Assembly: GCA_023415305.1 (NCBI GenBank)
Contig: JAEZKZ010000039.1
Location: forward strand, 18,121-82,120
Reading direction: 5' to 3'
DNA: 64,000 nucleotides
DNA from: Bacillota bacterium
GTDB lineage: Bacteria > Bacillota > Clostridia > Acetivibrionales > DSM-1351
Under the pieces are notes generated by a model. It ran no database searches. It saw only the letters and a list, made by a program, of their open reading frames with translations, and was not told the DNA's origin. Both the position numbers and the translations under genes were made by a program. The number at the start of each line of letters is the position of its first letter. Position 1 is the stretch's first letter. Shown in pieces: positions 25,982 to 34,750 of this stretch.

Positions 25982-27112
25982 ATGCTGAAAGTTATGCTTG
26001 TAGACGATATGGATATAGTGAGAATAGGGCTTAAGCGTATGGGGGTCTGGGGTGAAAAAACAGGTTTTGTGGTGGTTGAAGAAGCTAAAAACGGAGAGGA
26101 TGCTATCAGAAAGCTTGAGAAAAATAGTATTGATTTAGTTATTACGGATATAAAAATGCCTAAAGTAGACGGAATGGAACTTTTAAATCATATCGTGCAA
26201 AGAAATCTATGTTCATGTGTTGTTTTACTCAGTGACTTTAGCGAATTCAGTTATGCTCGTCAGGGTATAATTCTCGGTGCCTTCGATTTTCTTACAAAAC
26301 CTGCAAATGAGGAGGAAATGGAAAAGCTGCTTGAAAGGGCATATGAACACATAACTAACCGGAAACGGGAAGCTGAGAGAGTGAAGAAGCTCGAAGAGGT
26401 GTTTGAAGAGAGGGCGGAGGAATTTTATCAAAAGGATGATATAAATAAAATTGCGGAACTTATTCAAAGCAGAGAGCTAAAAGCAATTGACAGTATAAGG
26501 CATATTCTTGAACGAATTGGTGCCGCACTTGATTATGATGTCATTAAGCTTGAGGGAGTGATGAAGAAGGCAGTTCCCAAGGTAATGGAAGCAGTATTGT
26601 TAGAAAACAGCTGGCTTGAAAAATATATAAATACCGACTTATTAGCCAACCTTACTGTACATAAATTTACAGATTACAACGAATTGTTGAATTTTATTAT
26701 TATGGATATACAGAAATTATTTGATTTATTAAAAACAATACAATTGGGATATCCGGATAAGGGAATAGTTTGGGATGTAAGCAACTATATACTCCAAAAC
26801 ATTGATAACGGCTTGTCTCTGCAAATGGTAGCCGAGAAATTATATATGAACAAAACCTATATAAGCGAAGTATTTAAGCAAAAGACTGGTATTCCATTTA
26901 TAGAATACCTTACAATGGTTAAAATGGAAAGGGCAAAGCAAATACTGGCCATTGACGGTCTTAAGTCATATGAAGCAGCAGAAGTACTTGGATTTAAAGA
27001 TTCTGAATATTTCGCAAAGCTGTTCAAAAAATATACAGGCAAGTCTGTATCTGATATTAGATTAAAAAAGTACAAGACAGGATTCACCAAAACCCGAAAA
27101 AATTCGGGGTAG
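25982..27112 (+). CDS. AraC-family response regulator (YesN type)
   Basis: A 376-residue regulator. The receiver domain spans residues 1-120 with the acidic VDDMD pocket, phospho-acceptor Asp in VITDIKMPKVDGME and Lys in FLTKPANEEE. A coiled-coil linker follows, and the last 100 residues are a two-helix-turn-helix AraC domain (LSLQMVAEKLYMNKTYISEVF and AAEVLGFKDSEYFAKLFKKY, here split). It should bind DNA after phosphorylation by the kinase encoded just upstream. The target genes are unknown. Its ribosome site is the one that the upstream leader can sequester. Confidence 0.92.
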   Translation: MLKVMLVDDMDIVRIGLKRMGVWGEKTGFVVVEEAKNGEDAIRKLEKNSIDLVITDIKMPKVDGMELLNHIVQRNLCSCVVLLSDFSEFSYARQGIILGAFDFLTKPANEEEMEKLLERAYEHITNRKREAERVKKLEEVFEERAEEFYQKDDINKIAELIQSRELKAIDSIRHILERIGAALDYDVIKLEGVMKKAVPKVMEAVLLENSWLEKYINTDLLANLTVHKFTDYNELLNFIIMDIQKLFDLLKTIQLGYPDKGIVWDVSNYILQNIDNGLSLQMVAEKLYMNKTYISEVFKQKTGIPFIEYLTMVKMERAKQILAIDGLKSYEAAEVLGFKDSEYFAKLFKKYTGKSVSDIRLKKYKTGFTKTRKNSG

Positions 27113-27266
27113 GTTCTTGAATAATTCTATTCTTAATTCACAGAAAAACTTGTATTATTGGAATATAAATACAGGTTTATTTTTATATTTGAAATTATTG
27201 ATGTCTTTAATTTTCTTTATATACAGGCGGCTGGAGAAAGCCTTTAGTCATAGATGGAGGGACGGT

Positions 27267-29309
27267 ATGTTCAAAGATTTTACAAATTATATACCACTTA
27301 AAATCACAACTGTTTATATGTTGACAGGCTCTTTATGGGTGCTCTTATCAGATAAAATGCTTAGTTTTATGGTATATGATAAGGAGATGGTAGCTATTTT
27401 CAGCTTAATAAAGGGCTGTTTGTATGTTACTGTTACAGGGATAATTATATATATGCTTACAAACAACTCAATCAAGCAAATCAAGAGAACCGAGCTTGAG
27501 TTGGTTAAAAGCTGCAAAGCCTTATCAGAAGCTAATAGCAATTTTGAAATATCCAACAGACAGTTGGAAGCTTCTCAAGCGGAACTCGAAGCTCAGTATA
27601 GGCAAGCTCTTGAAAACCAGAATAAAATTAAGGAAAGTGAAGAATTTTACAGACTTATATCAGAGGCAACAAATGATGCAATCTGGCAGAAGATTAATGG
27701 TAAAACCTTTTTCTCTGAAAGATGGTTTCAAATTACCGGGTACAGCAAATCTGAGTTTGATGCCCTCGGTAATGGCTGGGAAGAATGCATTCATCCTGAG
27801 GACAGGCCAATTGTTAAAGAAAAAATGCTCCTTCATCAGATGCAAAAATCACCTTATTATAGCTGTGAATACCGTTTTAGAAAAAAGGACGGTAAGTATG
27901 CTTGGATTTATGCAAGAGGTAAAGCTCAAATAAATGAAAAAGGGGAACTTTACCGTATGGCAGGATCCTATACCGATATAACAGAACTAAAGGAATACGA
28001 ACAGAGGCTTCACCATATAGCTTATCACGACCAACTTACCGGTCTTAAAAACAGATATTCTTTGATTGATAGAATAAATTCACTTATTGCAGAAAATAGT
28101 GGGGAAAAATATGCACTTCTTTATATTGATATTGATAACTTCAAATACATAAACGATGACATGGGGCATAGGTTTGGAGACCTTCTTCTGCTAAAAATCA
28201 GTGAGCGTCTTTCCAAAATGGGGATATATTGTTCTACACTTTACAGAATAGATGGTGACGAGTTTGCCATTCTGGTAGAGAAATACAATAAAAAAGAGCA
28301 GCTGGAACAGATAGCTGTAAATATCCTAAAGAATTTTAAACCCTGTTTTGAGGTTGAAAATATAAATAATTATATAACTGTAAGCATAGGTATATCAACT
28401 TATCCTGAGCATGGCACCGAAGTCGATGCATTGCTGAAGAATGCTGACATAGCAGTATACAAGGCCAAAGAAAGCGGAAGAAACAGAATTGTTTTTTATA
28501 ATTCGCCAATGAACGAAGAACTTTCCGAAAGAATGTTGATAGAGAAACACCTTCGAAAGGCTTTGGACAATAATGAGTTTGAATTATACTATCAGCCCCA
28601 GCTTGATATTAAGACCGGCTTGATTTCGGGCTTTGAAGCTCTCATTAGATGGAGAAATCCTGAATTGGGTTTTGTATCTCCCCTAAGGTTTATTGGGGTT
28701 GCTGAGGCTACCCATTTGATAATTCCCATAGGGGAATGGGTGTTGAATGAGGCCTGTAATTTCCTTAAAAGCCTTGAAAATAAGGGGTTTGAAGGGTTGA
28801 ATATATCAATAAATATCTCGATGCTTCAATTGTTGGAGGAGGATTTTGCCCATATGGTCATTGACAGGATTGATGCAGTCGGTATTAATCCAAAACAGGT
28901 TGAGCTTGAGATAACGGAATCTATTTTAATGGAGTCTTATGAGGTTATAGCCGAAAAATTGAAACTATTGCGCGCCAAGGGAATTAAAATTGCTTTGGAT
29001 GACTTCGGAAAAGGGTATTCGTCACTGAATTATCTAAAGAATCTACCCATAACCACGTTGAAAATTGATAAATCCTTTATTGACACTATCTCCGAAGGCA
29101 ATAAAGATAAATCGCTTACAAACCTAATTGTTAGGATTGGACGTTCAATGAATCTGTGTGTTGTGGCTGAAGGAGTTGAAACTCAGGAACAGATGAACTA
29201 TCTGATAAAACATAAATGTAACAGAATACAGGGGTATCTGTTCAGTAAACCTATGCAAGAAGCTGACACAATTAAAAGGCTTGAACAACAGAATATTAGA
29301 CTTAACTAA
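27267..29309 (+). CDS. PAS-GGDEF-EAL c-di-GMP enzyme
   Basis: A 680-residue membrane protein. Two transmembrane helices occupy about residues 10-80 (VYMLTGSLWVLLSD and IKGCLYVTVTGIIIYML), then a coiled coil, a PAS/PAC pair, GGDEF and EAL domains. The GGDEF signature reads RIDGDEF, so the first Gly is replaced by Asp; cyclase activity may be weak or lost. The EAL domain is intact: GFEALIRW, ITESILM, DDFGKGYSSL, and AEGVETQEQ. It is probably a phosphodiesterase, perhaps with GTP-regulated activity. The ATG chosen follows ATGGAGGGACGG; a TTG-initiated extension of 50 residues lacks a ribosome site. Confidence 0.88.
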   Translation: MFKDFTNYIPLKITTVYMLTGSLWVLLSDKMLSFMVYDKEMVAIFSLIKGCLYVTVTGIIIYMLTNNSIKQIKRTELELVKSCKALSEANSNFEISNRQLEASQAELEAQYRQALENQNKIKESEEFYRLISEATNDAIWQKINGKTFFSERWFQITGYSKSEFDALGNGWEECIHPEDRPIVKEKMLLHQMQKSPYYSCEYRFRKKDGKYAWIYARGKAQINEKGELYRMAGSYTDITELKEYEQRLHHIAYHDQLTGLKNRYSLIDRINSLIAENSGEKYALLYIDIDNFKYINDDMGHRFGDLLLLKISERLSKMGIYCSTLYRIDGDEFAILVEKYNKKEQLEQIAVNILKNFKPCFEVENINNYITVSIGISTYPEHGTEVDALLKNADIAVYKAKESGRNRIVFYNSPMNEELSERMLIEKHLRKALDNNEFELYYQPQLDIKTGLISGFEALIRWRNPELGFVSPLRFIGVAEATHLIIPIGEWVLNEACNFLKSLENKGFEGLNISINISMLQLLEEDFAHMVIDRIDAVGINPKQVELEITESILMESYEVIAEKLKLLRAKGIKIALDDFGKGYSSLNYLKNLPITTLKIDKSFIDTISEGNKDKSLTNLIVRIGRSMNLCVVAEGVETQEQMNYLIKHKCNRIQGYLFSKPMQEADTIKRLEQQNIRLN

Positions 29310-29330
29310 GTCGGGGAGGATTAAAAAATT

Positions 29331-31358
29331 ATGAAATTAAGGGTTAAATTATCTATTTTGATGATTACGATGATGCTTTTTACAATTGGGATTATGGGTG
29401 TAATTGCTTTACTAAAGTCCACAGAAACAATCAATGATTTGACAAAATCCACAATGACAGAAATTAACAGAGAAAATTCAACAGTTATCAGTGCAATGAT
29501 CGATAAGGAAAAAAGAAATATCCAATTGGTTGCCTCAATGAAAGAAGCAGAGGAAATTCTGCAAAAATCGAAGACCGGTCAGCAGATTGATGAAATACAA
29601 GTAGCCTTTGGTGCTAAGCTTACCCAGATGGTCAAGGATGCAGGTAATATTGAACATATTTTTCTTGTGACTGATAAGGGAATAATTTGTGCTGACAGTG
29701 ATAAAAATCTGATAGGTACAGACATTAATGACAGAGCCTATACAAAAGAAGTATTAGAATCAGGAAATCCTGTGATAAGTGAAACTTTAAAGTCGAAATC
29801 AACAGGGGCCTACGTTGTAATTTTTACCCATCCAGTGAAGGTTAATGGTGAGGTATTAGGTTTCGTAGGGGCAGCAGTAAATGCAGACAGTATGGTGAAG
29901 TATCTTTCTGATACAAAGATTCTGAATACCAAGTCCAGTTATGCATATTTGGTTGACGAGACAGGAAATCTATTGTACCACCCTGATAACAAAAAAATCG
30001 GAAGTCCAATAGAAAATGCACAGATAAAGGCTGTTGTGGAAAGAGTTAAGAATGGTGAGGATATTGCTCCGGAAGTGGTTCAGTACGATTATCAGGGAGA
30101 ATTGAAACAGGCTGCCTACAGAATTATACCTGAAACAAAATGGACGGCTGTAGTAACTAGTGATTTGGGAGAGATTATGGCTCCTTTGAACAGTATGGTT
30201 TTCTATATTCTTATGGCAGCCGGAATAATGGTGGTTTTGGCGGCAGCAGCCGGGTTGATTATTGCTTCAAGGATATCCAAACCGATTATAAAACTTACAG
30301 AGCTGATAAACAGGACTGCCGAACTGGATTTAATATATGACGATAAATATGAATATCTTACTAAGAATAAGGATGAAACCGGAATAATTGCAAAAGCAAC
30401 GTTTGTAACTCGTCAGGTTTTAAGAGATATGGCGGCAAAGCTGCATGATGTAGCTGAGGTTATTATGGAAAATGCAAGCAGTATGGAGCAGCTGTCAAAC
30501 AACATTCAGGAAAATGCTCATGATAATTCGGCTACAACTGAGCAATTATCGGCAGGAATGGAGGAAACAGCTGCATCCTCCGAGGAAATAACAGCCACTA
30601 CAGAAGAAATTGACGCAAGCGTCAGTGCCATAGCTGAAAGAGTTAAGGACGGAGCCAATAAGTCGGAAGAAATAACCCAGCGTGCTACTATACTGAGAAA
30701 AGATGCGGTAGAGTCTGCGAAAAATGCCAGGGAGATTTACGAAGAGGTAAAAATCAAGATGGAAAATGCCATTGAAGAATCAAATACAATTACTCAAATT
30801 AGTCTATTGGCAGAAACCATACTTTCTATTACAAGTCAGACTAACCTTCTGGCATTAAATGCTGCCATAGAAGCGGCTAGAGCCGGAGATGCAGGTAAGG
30901 GCTTTGCAGTGGTAGCCGATGAAATAAGGAAACTTGCTGAACAATCCAGTGCTACTGCAGCAGGTATCCAGCAGATTGTTAAGAACGTATATTCTTCAGT
31001 TGGGCACATGAAGACAAATTCTGAAGAAATACTAAACTTTGTAGATAAAAATGTTCTTGCGGATTATGAAAAGCTTACAATCGTCAGTGAGCAATATAAC
31101 AATGATGCAGAATATATTAATGATTTGATGTCGGAATTTCAATTAGCTGCAGACCAACTTGATGTTGCAGTTTCAAGTATATCGACAGCAATGAATGAAG
31201 TAGCGGCCACCATCAATGAGAGCGCCAAGGGCGTTCAGGATATTGCTGAAAAGACTAATGATATCGTTGAAAAGACAATACGGGAAACAAAGCTTGCCGA
31301 TCAGAATTCGCATGGGGCAAGGGAATTACAGATTCTTGTTGAAAGATTTAAGATTTAG
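29331..31358 (+). CDS. Methyl-accepting chemotaxis protein (dCache type)
   Basis: A 675-residue receptor with a transmembrane helix at 5-27, an extracellular double-Cache sensor to about 280 (IFLVTDKGIICADSD then DRAYTKEVLESGNPVISE), a second helix, HAMP and a signalling domain. The tip QTNLLALNAAIEAARAGDAG is complete. Its leader follows the GGDEF/EAL gene by 21 bp, and the Spo0E-like gene starts 10 bp after its stop, so all three are likely one transcript. Cache receptors usually bind amino acids, organic acids or other small metabolites. Confidence 0.94.
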   Translation: MKLRVKLSILMITMMLFTIGIMGVIALLKSTETINDLTKSTMTEINRENSTVISAMIDKEKRNIQLVASMKEAEEILQKSKTGQQIDEIQVAFGAKLTQMVKDAGNIEHIFLVTDKGIICADSDKNLIGTDINDRAYTKEVLESGNPVISETLKSKSTGAYVVIFTHPVKVNGEVLGFVGAAVNADSMVKYLSDTKILNTKSSYAYLVDETGNLLYHPDNKKIGSPIENAQIKAVVERVKNGEDIAPEVVQYDYQGELKQAAYRIIPETKWTAVVTSDLGEIMAPLNSMVFYILMAAGIMVVLAAAAGLIIASRISKPIIKLTELINRTAELDLIYDDKYEYLTKNKDETGIIAKATFVTRQVLRDMAAKLHDVAEVIMENASSMEQLSNNIQENAHDNSATTEQLSAGMEETAASSEEITATTEEIDASVSAIAERVKDGANKSEEITQRATILRKDAVESAKNAREIYEEVKIKMENAIEESNTITQISLLAETILSITSQTNLLALNAAIEAARAGDAGKGFAVVADEIRKLAEQSSATAAGIQQIVKNVYSSVGHMKTNSEEILNFVDKNVLADYEKLTIVSEQYNNDAEYINDLMSEFQLAADQLDVAVSSISTAMNEVAATINESAKGVQDIAEKTNDIVEKTIRETKLADQNSHGARELQILVERFKI

Positions 31359-31368
31359 AGGTGAGACT

Positions 31369-31539
31369 ATGATTCTGGAAATAGAAAACTTACGCGAAAA
31401 ACTGAATGAAATTGTTGAAGACAACAACTGTGCCAGCACCGAGGTGCTGGCGGTCAGTCAGGAAATGGATGCACTTTTATTAAAGTATATGAATCACGAC
31501 TCAAAGGGAGATTTAAAAGCCAATAGTCAACGTTCCTGA
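31369..31539 (+). CDS. Spo0E-like aspartyl-phosphate phosphatase
   Basis: A 56-residue protein with two predicted helices. The second carries SQEMDALLLKYM, matching the SxxLDxLI signature of the Spo0E family (PF09388), here with Met for Leu. Spo0E proteins remove phosphate from Spo0A and so delay sporulation. The ATG follows GAGGTGAGACT and lies just after the MCP stop. Placement inside a chemotaxis region is uncommon and hints at a link between sensing and sporulation; the target response regulator is not proven. Confidence 0.8.
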   Translation: MILEIENLREKLNEIVEDNNCASTEVLAVSQEMDALLLKYMNHDSKGDLKANSQRS

Positions 31540-31590
31540 TTTTTGCTGAAAAATTCGAATTGATGTATTTCACATTTAATTGAATCCTAA

Positions 31591-31619
31591 TTGACATAAA
31601 ATTATTATAATTTTATAAT
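31591..31619 (+). promoter_or_regulatory. Consensus sigma-A promoter of the che operon
   Basis: TTGACA, a 17-bp spacer and TATAAT, a perfect match to the vegetative consensus. It lies about 130 bp before cheY and nothing similar is seen within the following eight genes, so it probably drives the whole operon. Confidence 0.75.
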
Positions 31620-31747
31620 TATAGAAAGTATTAAATTGGAAATATTATAAATCTGGTAATCAATTAGGTAGAACTACCATGTTCTGTAAATTTATTATGA
31701 AAAGCATTTCAATTGAATTTTATTTTAACCTAGGGAGAGTGACAGAT

Positions 31748-32110
31748 TTGAAAAAAGTACTTATTGTAGACGATGCTTCATTTATGAGGTTATCATTAAG
31801 GACTATGCTTGAAAATAATGGGTATGAGGTAGCGGGGGAAGCCGAAAACGGCTTTGAGGCTATTAAGCTCTACACGGAACTAAAACCCGATATTGTTACA
31901 ATGGATATAACAATGCCGGAACTGGACGGAATTCAGGCATTAAAATCAATAATGGAGCTTGACAGAACAGCGAAAGTAGTAATATTATCTGCAATGGGAC
32001 AGGAAACCAAAGTAAAGGAAGCCATTATCAGCGGAGCCAGAACCTTCATTGTCAAGCCTTTCAAAGAAGAGCATTTAATTCAGACACTAAATAAAATAGC
32101 AAACATTTAA
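31748..32110 (+). CDS. cheY: Chemotaxis response regulator CheY
   Basis: A 120-residue single-domain receiver. The acidic pair VDDA, phospho-acceptor Asp53 in VTMDITMPELDG, Thr/Ser in VILSAMG and Lys103 in VKPF are all present. When phosphorylated by CheA it should bind the flagellar switch. TTG start after AGGGAGAG; an in-frame ATG 69 bp upstream would add residues unlike any CheY. First gene of the che operon. Confidence 0.92.
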   Translation: MKKVLIVDDASFMRLSLRTMLENNGYEVAGEAENGFEAIKLYTELKPDIVTMDITMPELDGIQALKSIMELDRTAKVVILSAMGQETKVKEAIISGARTFIVKPFKEEHLIQTLNKIANI

Positions 32111-32139
32111 ATATGCTTTATTTGGAAGGAGGCGGTCTC

Positions 32140-34200
32140 TTGTCAGGTCAGTTTTCCGGTGAACCCATGCTTGATATGTACATATTCGAAACAACACATA
32201 ATATAGAGCAGTTGGAGAAATGCATTCTAGATTCAGAAAAGTCAAGCAGGTATTCTCAGACAGCAATTAATGAGATTTTTAGAATCATGCATACAATCAA
32301 GGGCTCGTCAGCTATGATGCTATTTAATAATATATCCATTCTTGCACATTCAATAGAGGACCTTTTTTACTATCTGCGAGAGCAAAAACCTGATAATATT
32401 GATTGTTCACTTCTTTCAGATTATATTCTGACAGGAGTGGATTTTATCAAGGTCGAGCTTCATAAAATTATAGATGGAGAAAAAGCAGATGGAAACCCTT
32501 CGGAGATAATTGATAATATCAAATCTTTCTTAACCGTAATTAGAGCGCAAAATCCTGAATTAATTAAGGCGAGGCCGGAATTGATGGAGCAGCCCCGCTA
32601 TTATATTGCCCCCAATAAAAATAAAATTAATAGTTATTTCAATTCCTACCAGGCTGTCCTGTTTTTTGAAGACGGATGTGAGATGGAGAATATACGGGCT
32701 TATACCGTGATTCACAATATTAAGGAGTTTACCGAAGAGGTCTGTTATTTTCCAGAAGATATAATTGATAATGATGACACAATAAGTATCATAAGGTCAC
32801 AGGGCTTCAAAATTATTTTAAACACAAAAAAGAATTATGATGAATTACTAAATTTCTTTAACCAGACAGTTTTTCTGAAAGAGCTGCAACTGACTCAACT
32901 TGAAGATGATTCTGAACTTAACCGATTTTTCGAGGAAAAACAGAATGAAGTTAAAATAGAGACTGTTAAAATACCCAATGCAGATACTGACAGTAAGGAG
33001 CATCCAGGAAAAGACACTCAGGCTGCCGGAATAGGACAGAATATCATAAGTGTCAGTATTACCAAACTGGATAAACTTATGGACCTTGTAGGAGAAATGG
33101 TTATTTCGGAAGCAATGGTAACCCAAAATCCTGATTTGAAAGATCTCCAGCTGGACAATTTTAATAAAGCCGCCAGTCAGCTGCATAAAATAACCAGTGA
33201 CATACAGGACATGGTTATGTCAATCAGAATGGTTCCTTTAGCTATGACATTTCAGAAGATGTTCAGAATTGTCAGGGACATGAGTAAAAAATTGGGCAAG
33301 GAGGCAAAGCTGGAACTTATAGGGGAAGAAACTGAAGTTGATAAGAATATTATCGAACACATATCCGACCCTTTGATGCATCTGGTAAGAAACTCAATTG
33401 ATCATGGGATTGAAACCCTTGAAGTCAGGAAAGCAAGCGGTAAACCCCCTGCGGGAACAGTGACACTGGAAGCCAAAAATTCCGGAAGTGATGTGGTCAT
33501 TCTTGTAAGAGATGACGGTAAAGGCCTTAACAAAAACAATATTATAAAGAAGGCCGAGGAAAATGGGCTGCTGCCAAGACCTGTAGCTGATATGACCGAC
33601 AGGGAAATATACAATCTTATTTTCATGCCGGGTTTTTCTACAAAGGAAAATGTCACCGAATTCAGTGGCCGAGGTGTTGGAATGGATGTCGTAGTGCGTA
33701 ATATAGAATCTGTTGGAGGATCGGTATCTGTAGATAGTGAAGAGGGAAAAGGGACAGTTATTACGCTAAAAATACCGCTGACATTAGCAATAATTGACGG
33801 CATGAATATTCAGGTAGGAAATTCACGTTATACAATACCAACAAAGGCCATAAAGGAATCTTTCAGACCAAACTCAAGGGATATTATTCAGGATCCTGAT
33901 CGAAAAGAAATGATTATGGTCAGAGGAAAGTGTTATCCGATTCTCAGGCTTCATGAATTATACAGAGTTAAAACCGAAATTACTGAATTCACTGATGGAA
34001 TCCTTATAATGGTTGAGCATGAGAACAAAACACTTTGTATTTTTGCTGACGAATTGCTTGGCCAGCAACAGGTGGTAGTCAAAGCATTGCCGCAATATAT
34101 CAAGACGAAACGTAAGGTTAAGGGACTCACCGGTTGTACGTTACTGGGTGACGGCAGTATAAGCCTTATTCTGGATATCGGAGGGCTGATAAATATATAG
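32140..34200 (+). CDS. cheA: Chemotaxis histidine kinase CheA
   Basis: A 686-residue kinase. P1 carries the phospho-acceptor His near residue 51 in RIMHTIKGSSAM. A P2-like region follows to about 290, then P3 dimerisation (SVTKLDKLMDLVGEMVISE-like), P4 ATPase with LVRNSIDHGIE, DDGKGL and GRGVGMDVV, and the P5 CheW-like regulatory domain. All catalytic motifs are intact. TTG start after GGAAGGAGGCGG; a longer frame lies over that ribosome site. It phosphorylates CheY and CheB in response to receptors. Confidence 0.96.
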   Translation: MSGQFSGEPMLDMYIFETTHNIEQLEKCILDSEKSSRYSQTAINEIFRIMHTIKGSSAMMLFNNISILAHSIEDLFYYLREQKPDNIDCSLLSDYILTGVDFIKVELHKIIDGEKADGNPSEIIDNIKSFLTVIRAQNPELIKARPELMEQPRYYIAPNKNKINSYFNSYQAVLFFEDGCEMENIRAYTVIHNIKEFTEEVCYFPEDIIDNDDTISIIRSQGFKIILNTKKNYDELLNFFNQTVFLKELQLTQLEDDSELNRFFEEKQNEVKIETVKIPNADTDSKEHPGKDTQAAGIGQNIISVSITKLDKLMDLVGEMVISEAMVTQNPDLKDLQLDNFNKAASQLHKITSDIQDMVMSIRMVPLAMTFQKMFRIVRDMSKKLGKEAKLELIGEETEVDKNIIEHISDPLMHLVRNSIDHGIETLEVRKASGKPPAGTVTLEAKNSGSDVVILVRDDGKGLNKNNIIKKAEENGLLPRPVADMTDREIYNLIFMPGFSTKENVTEFSGRGVGMDVVVRNIESVGGSVSVDSEEGKGTVITLKIPLTLAIIDGMNIQVGNSRYTIPTKAIKESFRPNSRDIIQDPDRKEMIMVRGKCYPILRLHELYRVKTEITEFTDGILIMVEHENKTLCIFADELLGQQQVVVKALPQYIKTKRKVKGLTGCTLLGDGSISLILDIGGLINI

Positions 34201-34231
34201 AGATATAATTTTCCTTGAAAGGAGAAGTTCT

Positions 34232-34738
34232 ATGACAGAGATGCTGAAAAAAGAATTAACTGAAAAAGAAATACTGGAACAAGAAGAAGATACTCAGAAG
34301 GGTAGATTTCTCACCTTCAATCTTGATAGGGAAGCCTATGGGATTGAAATCATTCATGTGACCGAAATAATTGGTATTCAACCCATTACCGAGGTGCCTG
34401 AGCTCCCTGATTATGTAAGAGGGATAATTAATCTGAGAGGCAAGATAATTCCGGTTATGGATGTAAGGCTCAGGTTCAGAAAAAGCTTCAGAGAATATAA
34501 TGATAGAACCTGTGTAATTGTAATAGATATAAACGATTTATCCATTGGCTTGATTGTGGACAGTGTATCTGAGGTTATAACCATACCGGATACCGAAATA
34601 GTTGAGCCGCCAGAAGTAACAAAGGGTGGAAACAGGTATGTTAAGGGTATAGGAAAGGTTCACGGTGAAGTTAAGCTGCTTCTGGACTGTAATAAACTCT
34701 TAAATGATGAAGATACCGATAATCTATTAAATATCTAA
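34232..34738 (+). CDS. cheW: Chemotaxis coupling protein CheW
   Basis: A 168-residue CheW domain protein with a 25-residue Glu- and Lys-rich N-terminal extension. FLTFNLDREAYGIEI, PDYVRGIINLRGKIIPV and GLIVDSVSEV are the standard CheW signature segments. It links receptors to CheA. Ribosome site AAAGGAGAAG. Confidence 0.95.
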   Translation: MTEMLKKELTEKEILEQEEDTQKGRFLTFNLDREAYGIEIIHVTEIIGIQPITEVPELPDYVRGIINLRGKIIPVMDVRLRFRKSFREYNDRTCVIVIDINDLSIGLIVDSVSEVITIPDTEIVEPPEVTKGGNRYVKGIGKVHGEVKLLLDCNKLLNDEDTDNLLNI

Positions 34739-34750
34739 GGGGGATTTTAT

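Noticed and set aside
33402..33803. 133-codon minus-strand frame inside cheA
   Set aside because: Antisense to the CheA ATPase motifs, which are under clear protein constraint.
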